The notes under the pieces were generated by a model. The model was not told the DNA's origin, did no database searches, and was given only the letters and a program-made list of their open reading frames with translations. Made by a program: the position numbers and the translations under genes. From positions 1-17,508 of the forward strand of contig JANBPT010000974.1 of assembly GCA_027575765.1 (NCBI GenBank): a stretch of DNA of 17,508 nt. The letters run 5' to 3'. Position 1 is the first letter of the stretch, and each line of letters begins with the position of its first letter. This stretch comes from Tieghemiomyces parasiticus (taxonomy: Eukaryota > Kickxellomycota > Dimargaritomycetes > Dimargaritales > Dimargaritaceae). Shown one piece after another: positions 1 to 9,682 of the stretch.

Positions 1-675
1 TCGGCCGGCCCGCACTATTCCCTTTCGAGCAAGTCACTGAGCTCCGCTGCAACCCACTATCGACCCACAGGACACCCCCACCGTCCCACCCACCTTCCTC
101 ACGGCGAACCACGTCGCGCCATTTCGGTCTACTGCGGCCCCGTGGGCTACAGTGACGACCACGACGACCACCGTAGTGAGACCCTGGAGCGACCCATGTC
201 GCGGTCCGAACGGCTCCAGAGCTATCGCACTTACTGCCTCGACGAGCCGAATCGCCACGCACCGTCCGCCCTGGGGCTCCGTAACTACGGCAACAGCCGG
301 TGCTCTAGCCGCCTGTCGTTCCAAACCGCGCCCGACCTGTCTCGCCGCCCGACCGGTCGGCAGCAGCGACAGCCATCGTACCCTACCCCACCGGCGTCCG
401 CATATCCTGGGCCTTCCCCGCAACTGTCGGCTACCCGTGTCGGTCGCCATACGACCCTCACATCGGCCCGCCCTTACTCCGTCGCCGGGACCACAACCGG
501 TACGAGCTTGAATGTACCGCACATGTCCCTGGCGGAGTTCCAGGCAGCACAGGTTCGTAAGGCCCAGGCGTCCGCTGCGGCGACTACTACTACTCCGAAG
601 AAGACCCACCGCCCTTCGCGGTACCATCGTCCTGCGGGTCTAACGTCGGCCCTGGCCGTCACCGTCGCTCCCTAG
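1..675 (+). CDS. 3' end of an unrecognised low-complexity protein (partial)
   Basis: Frame 1 is open from the first base of the window to a TAG at 673-675, giving 224 residues with no start visible, so the gene or exon begins outside the window. The product is rich in Ser, Pro, Arg, Thr and His and looks intrinsically disordered. It has no transmembrane segment, catalytic motif or domain that I recognise. The last 50 residues hold a short helix-prone patch (MSLAEFQAAQVRKAQ) and a Thr run, then end in LAVTVAP. Codons are GC-rich at the third position, like the surer genes here. A minus-strand frame (34-627) is also open but looks like a shadow. No function is proposed. Confidence 0.5.
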   Translation, partial: SAGPHYSLSSKSLSSAATHYRPTGHPHRPTHLPHGEPRRAISVYCGPVGYSDDHDDHRSETLERPMSRSERLQSYRTYCLDEPNRHAPSALGLRNYGNSRCSSRLSFQTAPDLSRRPTGRQQRQPSYPTPPASAYPGPSPQLSATRVGRHTTLTSARPYSVAGTTTGTSLNVPHMSLAEFQAAQVRKAQASAAATTTTPKKTHRPSRYHRPAGLTSALAVTVAP

Positions 676-1675
676 ACTCGGCTGACTGCCACTCTGTGGA
701 GACAAAGGCGGGAGGGGGTGAGGTATCTACCCTTGTCGTTATGTGCAGTTGGCAGCCCTGATTGACGGCTTCCCGTTGTGTTACATTGCGTATACTCCAT
801 CCTCCCTTCCCCTGGAGCCAGAGGAGCCGATTTTTACCCTGCACGTGAAGATTACATAATGCCCTTGCCCACTTATATGGTCGTCTAACCCCATTCTGTA
901 TCATGTACTACCCTCTTTCTCTAATGTTGACCATCCAATCTGTCTTTTTTCCTCCCCACTTTTGAACGTCTTCACAAGACCTCCCCCCCACTTTCCTTCA
1001 TACGCCCCCCTCCCTTGCATCACCCAATACCATCATTTGTTCCATTTATGCTCGCCGTCTTTCCCCTGCTTTTTATCATGTGAGAGGTTACACCACTCCA
1101 TCTCATAACTCTTGCCATTCGACTCTTCTCTAATATGCGCTGCTTCTGTACCCTCGCCCTTCCTCCTACCCTCTTCTCGCATCGTGTAGGATTTTTTTCC
1201 TGCTCTATGTGGTAGCCTTTTACTTGATCACCTGGCCTGGCATGGTGGACCCGACGCCCAAAAGTAAAAAGCGTATCTTGCGAAATGCGGAACTCGTTCG
1301 TATTTTTAATTTTTTAATATGTAGGCCTGATGAGCTGACCTAGCACACCAGGGCGGCGCCTGGTTCTCATTTGCTAACCTTGGTGAGTCTAGTGACGCTA
1401 ATAGAACTCAGATCTGGTCGTGGGATAGGGCGCTGGGCGTATTAAAGCTGATTTCGTGGCTCGTGATAGCCACTAGAAAGGATACTTTTCGGGCGCGGGT
1501 GATGAGCCCTGCAGGTGTTGGGTAGCACAGTTGGGGGGAGGAAGTCAAGCTGGGTGGCGTTAACTTCCAATCCAATGGTCCATTACAGGTCAGATTTTCT
1601 CGCGGCCCCTAATCCTTGTTTACCACAATGGGATGCAGGCATCTAGTGGTTTCCGTCACCTCGGGCCGATCGAAC

Positions 1676-1684
1676 TTATCTGAT
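1676..1684 (-). promoter_or_regulatory. iron-GATA factor site, ATCAGATAA (reverse orientation)
   Basis: TTATCTGAT on the plus strand is the exact reverse complement of ATCAGATAA. This fits ATCWGATAA, the extended site reported for fungal iron-repressing GATA factors (the Urbs1/SreA/Sre1/Fep1 family). It lies 1.25 kb before the siderophore synthetase ATG. It is one of three exact copies within 500 bp. I found no other exact copy in the window by eye. Confidence 0.6.
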
Positions 1685-1911
1685 CCTTTTTAGGGGTCGA
1701 TGATGGTATAGACAGTGCGTTGGCTTATTTTTTCACCAATCAATCCAACTCATTTACCTCACCTACTCCGCTTGTTGGAGTACTTGGTGGTCACTCACTA
1801 CTACTCACAGCTCTCGATGACGTGTCGCCAGGCTAAGCCCTTTTCCGCCAATGTTGGTTCGCAGCCTTGCACCATTGGGCACAGGACTAGGGATCTTCCG
1901 GGGTTTCCACT

Positions 1912-1920
1912 ATCAGATAA
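1912..1920 (+). promoter_or_regulatory. iron-GATA factor site, ATCAGATAA
   Basis: Exact ATCAGATAA, the middle of three copies, 236 bp from the first and 250 bp from the third. See the 1676-1684 entry for the consensus. The only complete gene that this stretch could serve as a promoter is the siderophore synthetase starting at 2930. Confidence 0.65.
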
Positions 1921-2161
1921 GTTGTGAGGCGGTGACCCCCCTATTCCCGTCTTTCCCCAGTAGAGGTAATGTATGTAAACAAAAAAACACACCCACCATT
2001 TGCATGGCTTAGCTAGTGGCGAGAAAGGGTGGTGGAAACCAATTGTTTCAGGAACACGCACGTTTGCATAGGCGTGGTTTTAGGTGAGGTGGCGGTCGTT
2101 GCCTGGTACTCTAGATTGGCCTATTAGTTCACGTGGGATGCCAGCAGGGGGGGATCGGCCC

Positions 2162-2170
2162 ATCAGATAA
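2162..2170 (+). promoter_or_regulatory. iron-GATA factor site, ATCAGATAA
   Basis: Exact ATCAGATAA and the copy nearest the gene, about 305 bp before the TATA box at 2477 and 760 bp before the ATG. It is followed directly by GGATAG, which is not a consensus HGATAR site. Confidence 0.65.
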
Positions 2171-2476
2171 GGATAGGGAGAAGGGGCAACCACCCGCTGG
2201 TCGCTGCCTTGGTTACACCGGCCGGGTTGGGGATGGGGTGCCCTCGTCGTTCCACTTCGCTATCCTATACGGACACTGGACCAGCTCCGGTGGCTAGGGT
2301 GGTATAGTTCCTGACGGGCTGTTTTTTTTTTTCAACACTTCGTACCTAACACCCTTTGTTTTTGACGAAGAGGATGGATATGCCCGAGGGGGATGGGCGC
2401 AAGTAGGTAGCGACCACCACGGGAGCCCACCGCACTCCCGCCCGAGCTCCCCGCTGGTCCAGTCTGTTCAGGTATG

Positions 2477-2484
2477 TATATAAA
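2477..2484 (+). promoter_or_regulatory. TATA box of the siderophore synthetase
   Basis: TATATAAA at 2477-2484 is followed by a 440-base pyrimidine-rich leader up to the ATG at 2930. If this TATA is used, transcription would start near 2505-2515 and the 5' UTR would be about 420 nt, unless it contains an intron. An ATG at 2474 is in the same frame but stops at 2809, so it is not the start. Confidence 0.5.
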
Positions 2485-2929
2485 TCAAACGTGTTGGTAC
2501 TCCCACCATTGCTCCTGCTCACCTCCAACCCCAGACTTTCGCCTACGCAGCCAACCAATACGCTGGATCGAACCACAGCCGTCCCCTCTCCCTCCAGGTT
2601 TCGCCCGATCTTCTCCAGTCTCTGTTTCACCCTCCCTCACTCACCAACCTTTTCAGCTGCATTTCGTCATCTTGCCCGGCTTCACGCAAGCACCTTCGGC
2701 CTTATTCTCACATCTCTTCTCTATTAGTTCCGTAGTCTATTATCATATATCTTCCCGACCTATTCGTCGATTCAACGTCACCGCAGCCGACTACGTATCT
2801 CTGCTTTAATTTTACCCACTGTAGCCCCCCTCCCTCAGCCAGCTTTGTTTTTACCACAGAGGTTGCAGGCTCCGCCCGCTACTGGCCCATCCTCTCGCTG
2901 CCCTTTCCAACCTCCTCGCTTGGCCAACC

Positions 2930-5509
2930 ATGTCTTCCGAAATACTCACCGCCCCTGCGAGCCGCACCAACGTGGCAGCACTTCCACCGGCCCTGCTTAC
3001 CTACTTCACTACCACGTTAGCCACACCCTCTTCTTCCTCCCCCGCCACCAGCAACGCTGCGCCCCTCGAGCGCATTCAAACCATCGGTGCCCATCAGATC
3101 GCGGACCCGCAACTTCGTGCCGAACGAGCTGGTCTCGCCCGGTTGATCTCCTGCCTCGCCAATGAGCGGCTCGTGCGCGTCGATTTAGTCACCTTGCCTT
3201 GCGTGGAGCCTGCGGCCGGTTCCGAAGCGCAGGGTAGCCGTCAGCGTCGTCACCGGCTGGTGATGGTCATTCGCCAGCCGGACACCCCGGCCGAATCGTC
3301 CGTGACACCCGAAGCTAAAGGGATTGGTAGTACATCGGCGGCAGACGTAGAGACGGAAAAACTGTACGGCGTTGGACCCGCCGAGGCCGTGTTTTACCTT
3401 GGCGCTCTGCACCGCCCCGTTACCGATGCGTCTCAGCCTCTCGTCCCAACCAAGACGACGACGGTGCCCGCCGGGTGCGAGGTGACCTCATCTCGGGTGA
3501 CGTTTCTCGATCCCGAAGAGTGTGGCTCACCGCTGTATCTCGGTTCACTCCTCGATCCGGTAAGTTTGCATTTGGGTGTGTGTGTAGGGAGAAGCAATGC
3601 TTTTTTCCCATAGCTATTTCGCTAGTACATTAGTGGGTAGCAGGCTAGTCAAAGACCCCCCCCCTTTGGCCTCTCGCTTAGAAGGATGAGATTGTGGTAT
3701 AGACTCGGCATATAGCTGTCAACTTATTTGGGACTGTGGCTAACTCTACTGCCTAATCATTTGCATAACAACTTTGTATGAACCACCGATCAGAACGCGG
3801 ACTTGAAAGTCGTGCGCCAGGTTGATACACTGATGGCTTATGTGGCGGCGTGGAACCGTTTTGAGACGGATATTGTCCGAGAAATCTGTCGCGAGATGGC
3901 TAACTCCATGGTCAACCAGGCCCATATCTACGCCCACCGGCCGGCTATTCCCAACCTAAGTTCCTCGGCCCTGGCCTGGGAGAACTCAATCATCGAGGGC
4001 CACGCCACCCATCCGGTAAGCAGAAGGTGCTGCAAAACATGTCTGTTGGCCAGCGTGTTAGCCCCCACCCCTCCTTAAGGCTTGATTACACCGTCCATGG
4101 TAAATATAGCCCTCACTAACCACCTTATCTCCCATCGGGTCATTTCGCCCCCCCCCTCCACTTCCCGGCCGGCTGCCCACCGGATACCACACGCGTAGAT
4201 GAATAAGGCCCGCTACGCCATACCACCTCTAGAGCCACTCGCAATCGGTGAGGATTTATCCCACCCTACCATTCTGTTCGCCACGGCGCCTCGGGCCGAA
4301 CTACAGGTGCGCGGCCCCTTCGAAGCGCTCCTGGCGCCATTGCTGAACCGGGCCGGCTTGAACCCTGCGGACCGGGCTGCGGCGGACGAGGAGGACCGCA
4401 TCGTGTTTCCTATCCATGAACGCCAGCTACCCAACATAATGTCTCGCTTCCCCTATGTCCGCATCCTGCCGGTGACAACGACCGCGGTTGCCCAGGCTTC
4501 CCTGCGTACCGTGGTTCCGAATGCCCGCCCTGACATTAACCTGAAGTTGCCGCTGGGTATCAAGGTGTCATCGGCCCTGCGCACCATCACCCCGTGGACC
4601 ACCTACCTAGGACCCGGTCTTCGGCCTGTCCTGCAGCGGATTCTGCCCTCGTCCGACGACGTACCTAGCGATGATGGCCAACGACCTTGTTTGGTGGTGG
4701 CCCACGAGACCGCCAGTGTCGTCGCTCGCCACCCGGACTCGGATGTAGCCAAACACCTCAGCGCCCTGATCCGCGAGGATGCGGCGACGCTCGTCCGGCC
4801 GCTCGGCGAGCAGGTGGCCGTCTGTGCTGCTCTGACCGAATACGGGCCTGACGGCGTTCCTTACGTAGTCAGCGCCTGGGGCCTTCACACCCAACCGCAG
4901 CGTCTGGACTTTTTGGATCGCTACGTGACACTGTATCTCCGCGCCTTTTTACCCCCGGTGGTCCGCCATGGGTTTACCTTTGAGGCCCACCAGCAGAATG
5001 TTTTGGTCCGCTACAGCCCCGAGCAGGCGGGCCGCGTGGTTGGGTTCGTCGTGCGCGACTTTGGCGGGATCAAGGTCCACCAGCCGACCCTAATGGCCAC
5101 CACCGCGCCTGACCATATTCAGATGGATGCCATCCCCGATGGCTCCGCCGAGGCTCACCACCTCGAGGACGTGTACGACCTGGCGTACCATACCATGTTC
5201 CAGATGAACCTGCACCGTCTTATCCGCGCCCTTGACCTGCATTATAATGGCCAGGGATGGGCCGTCGTGCGACGGATCCTCCGGGCCCAGCTGGATGCGT
5301 TGGAGGCCCAGGAAAACGACCGTGAAGGCGGGGAATTGAAGTACGCGGCTAACCTCCGTCGGCGTTGGCTCGGTGCTACCGAGGTCAGCTACAAGTGCTT
5401 CATTACCATGAAGGTCGACGGTCTATACCGCGATTACATTTACACCAATGTGCCCAACTTGCTGCTGTACGTTGATGAAGGCGTCGGTGTGTCGCTCAAT
5501 GCTGTTTAA
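2930..5509 (+). CDS. NRPS-independent siderophore (NIS) synthetase, IucA/IucC family; probable rhizoferrin synthetase
   Basis: Three exons are joined in frame: 2930-3559, 3794-4015 and 4199-5509 (TAA). The introns, 3560-3793 and 4016-4198, begin GTAAGT and GTAAGC and end in AG, and both are phase 0. The product has 720 residues. IucA/IucC landmarks in order are EGHATHP joined across intron 2 to MNKAR (278-289), which is the family ATP-binding segment; LPLGIKVSSALRTITP (401-416), the citrate/ATP-site segment; HGFTFEAHQQN (541-551); and VVRDFGGIKVHQPTL (568-582). NIS synthetases adenylate a carboxylate such as citrate and condense it with an amine or alcohol. In zygomycetes a single such enzyme (Rfs) joins two citrates to putrescine to make rhizoferrin, so the same is inferred here. 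Control is likely iron-repressed, given the three upstream ATCAGATAA sites. The family assignment is firm; the substrate is inferred. Confidence 0.88.
3560..3793 (+). other. intron 1 of the NIS synthetase gene
   Basis: GTAAGT donor after codon 210 and an ATCAG acceptor before AAC. The candidate branch site CTAAT lies near 3752. Frame continuity gives LLDP then NADLKVV. The intron contains a C9 homopolymer at 3656-3664. Confidence 0.75.
4016..4198 (+). other. intron 2 of the NIS synthetase gene
   Basis: GTAAGC donor after THP and a GCGTAG acceptor before ATGAATAAG. Splicing rebuilds the family segment GHATHP-MNKAR. The exon 3 ATG at 4199 therefore encodes an internal Met and is not the gene start. 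Confidence 0.8.
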
Positions 5510-5917
5510 TAGCGGTGTGGTTATCCTCCCCTCCCCTCCCCTCACCCTCCCTCCCTCTCAGCTGTAAGTTAAACGTAACCGCTACGCGTTTCTATATTGG
5601 TTTTTCAGTCGGCCACCTTAATACCGTAGCTTTTTTTTTTTTTTATAAATATATAATACATATATCTGAAATTTCATACCCCAATAAACCGAGACGCGTA
5701 CAGCTCCCTCCCTCCCCCATGACCAGAGGAAAAGAAAAAGATCAGTCGAGGCCCTTGGAGCGCGATGACACACCCTTGGCATCTCGCAATTCGTTTCCAT
5801 CTGGTATCGTCACTAACTGGACGCATTCCGTTTAAGCGGTCCTTGTTTCTCCCCTTGCACCGCAACTCACTCTCCCGTCCTCATAACTCTCGGATCTCAG
5901 CCCGACCCATTAATACC
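5510..5917. other. short intergenic region, 3' UTR of the NIS synthetase and promoter of TRM61
   Basis: Pyrimidine-rich tract, then a T14 run at 5631-5644, an AT-rich TATA-repeat element and AATAAA at 5683-5688. The latter is the likely poly(A) signal of the siderophore gene, about 174 nt after its stop. The rest is the leader of the next gene; no clear TATA box is seen close to it. Confidence 0.55.
5683..5688 (+). terminator. poly(A) signal AATAAA of the NIS synthetase
   Basis: Canonical AATAAA preceded within 40 nt by an AT-rich stretch containing repeated TATA, which resembles a fungal efficiency element. Confidence 0.5.
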
Positions 5918-8250
<2,333 letters not shown>

Positions 8251-8615
8251 GGGATGAAGTCTTTATCTTCCTTTGCCTTTGTTTTTTCTTTTTTCCTTCT
8301 ATATAAATATATGAAATGGAGCACTTGTGATAACTTTGTTATATGTATACATATATATATATATCTATATGAAGAAGATTTGAGGCAAAGGAAACTCCAA
8401 TGAAAGTGATTATTGCGTGTGTGGTAGAAGTGAACTTACTAAAAAATGAAGGTGATGGTTAGGCTCAAACTGACGGTGCAGCTTGTAGATGGCGTGATGA
8501 CTGATGTTTATTTTATTGAATGCCGACCTGGAAGTCTTCTATACTCGAATGATAGCCAGCATCATTCATAGTGACTACTTGGCTGGGTTTAGGAGAGGTC
8601 CAGGATAACAGTCCA

Positions 8616-8644
8616 GGGGGGGGGGCCGGGGCCGGGGCCGGGCG
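8616..8644 (+). repeat. G10 run followed by GGGGCC repeats
   Basis: Ten Gs (8616-8625) are followed by CC, then two full GGGGCC units, then GGGCGCC. The plus strand can form a G-quadruplex. No coding role is evident. Confidence 0.8.
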
Positions 8645-8788
8645 CCAGTAGGAATAAGGGAATGGGCCAGTGGCCCGTTAAATCAAGAATAAATGAAGTA
8701 AAGAAGGGCAGGGCCCTAGAAGAATCGAAGGCGGCACCTGGTTTGGATAATGAAGGCGATGAATGGGTGGGGTTACCGTGGAGGGAGT

Positions 8789-8821
<33 letters not shown>

Positions 8822-8828
8822 GAGGAGG
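8789..8828 (+). repeat. G10 run merging into a GGA microsatellite
   Basis: Ten Gs at 8789-8798 run into about ten AGG/GGA units, which form a purine-only strand about 40 nt long. Another G10 run lies 125 bp further on, at 8953-8962. Confidence 0.85.
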
Positions 8829-9682
8829 TAGGACGATAGATAGACCTACCCATCAATCAGCAATTATAAGGCGCAGCCATCAAGGCTGGGTGACGACCAC
8901 CACCACTTGGGTCGGAGAGGTAGCCAGTTAGCCGCACTTGGGATATGGCTCAGGGGGGGGGGAGTGGGGCGCGCGGGGGTGGGAGGGGAGTGAGGTTTAA
9001 GCTACTGACGCCCACTAATCGGCGCAACTATAGCAATAATAATGATACCCAATTAGCTTTGGTCCTTGTTAGGTTGAATGCTTCACCTCCTTTGGTCTAG
9101 TATACCACTTACCTTGCAAATAATATCGCATGCCCGTCTTCTGCACCGAGACAACTACCCCTGGTAGAACCACCGGTTCCCGTCTCCCTCTTATCACCCG
9201 GATACCACACCAGACGGGGGTTAAGTAGTAGGTTTTCCTGGTGGTGATGATCGAGGTGACGGAACTATCCAAGGGTCAGAGGTAATCTTTATATTAAGGA
9301 AACTGGGGTTTCCGAGGTATTTGATAAAAGCCTAAGCATAGGCAGTCGTCAATAAAATGCACGCCAGCCCGGTGCTGATGGGTTGAGTTGAGGCAGCATA
9401 CCGGACCAAGTGCTTGGTCAAGTACCTTTTGGTTAGTTTACATTACGTTGGCACGATTTCAACTGGGATTTTTACTTAGATGGTTATCAAGCTCTAGTAG
9501 ATTCATATGTATTCTTGTATACTACTAATATTGCGTTTAGGGTCATCTGTATTTAGTAATACTTACACTACTCGTCGGCTGACAGTTAGAATCGTCCAAA
9601 ATACTACGATCGCCACAGCACTTGGATATCGCAAAATAAACAAGCATAGTCACCGAAAAAAAAATTAAACGCCCGCATTTCT

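Larger units (their letters stand above)
676..2473. other. long intergenic region upstream of the siderophore synthetase
   Basis: No ATG-initiated coding sequence is convincing here; the longer open frames begin at GTG or TTG and have no recognisable content. The first 500 bases are pyrimidine-rich and are likely the 3' UTR and flank of the gene ending at 675. The part from about 1670 to 2170 carries three exact ATCAGATAA sites, listed separately. A short inverted repeat (ACCAGG/CCTGGT, 1347-1364, 6-nt loop) and a T10-type run near 2330 are present. I saw no tRNA, rRNA or snRNA signature. Confidence 0.6.
8251..9682. other. intergenic region between TRM61 and the carnitine acetyltransferase (convergent 3' ends)
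   Basis: About 1.4 kb between two convergent genes. It starts with AT-rich 3' UTR sequence containing TATATA repeats (8299-8365). A G-rich block at 8616-9000 follows, and then ordinary mixed sequence. There is one ATG-initiated frame of 89 codons (8662-8931), but it consists largely of the G and GGA repeats and looks accidental. A short, well-formed minus-strand intron signature (9028-9112) is reported as a finding. A perfect 7-bp palindrome with a 2-nt loop (GACCAAG/CTTGGTC) sits at 9404-9419. Confidence 0.6.

Noticed and set aside
34..627. 197-codon minus-strand frame opposite the partial gene at the left edge
   Set aside because: The plus frame is open for the entire 675 bases from the window edge. 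The minus frame has Val/Arg/Gly runs typical of the reverse complement of GC-rich codons.
1715..2061. overlapping 70- and 86-codon frames on opposite strands
   Set aside because: Both start at GTG, overlap each other and lie across an iron-GATA site upstream of the siderophore gene. There is no supporting motif.
2560..2580. tRNA B-box-like GGTTCGATCC on the minus strand
   Set aside because: The flanks do not form a T-stem or an acceptor stem, and no A box was found upstream on that strand.
4199..5509. ATG at 4199 as start of a separate 436-residue protein
   Set aside because: It follows a splice acceptor, and joining to exon 2 restores the IucA/IucC segment GHATHP-MNKAR, so the Met is internal.
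8662..8931. ATG-initiated 89-codon plus-strand frame with a Gly13-like run
   Set aside because: Much of it is translation of the G10 and GGA microsatellite. The rest shows no domain, and it lies in 3' flanking sequence of two convergent genes.
9101..9120. CACTTACCTTGCAAA as a possible U1 snRNA 5' end
   Set aside because: The following bases do not form U1 stem-loop 1 and there is no Sm site. The reverse strand reads as a splice donor instead.
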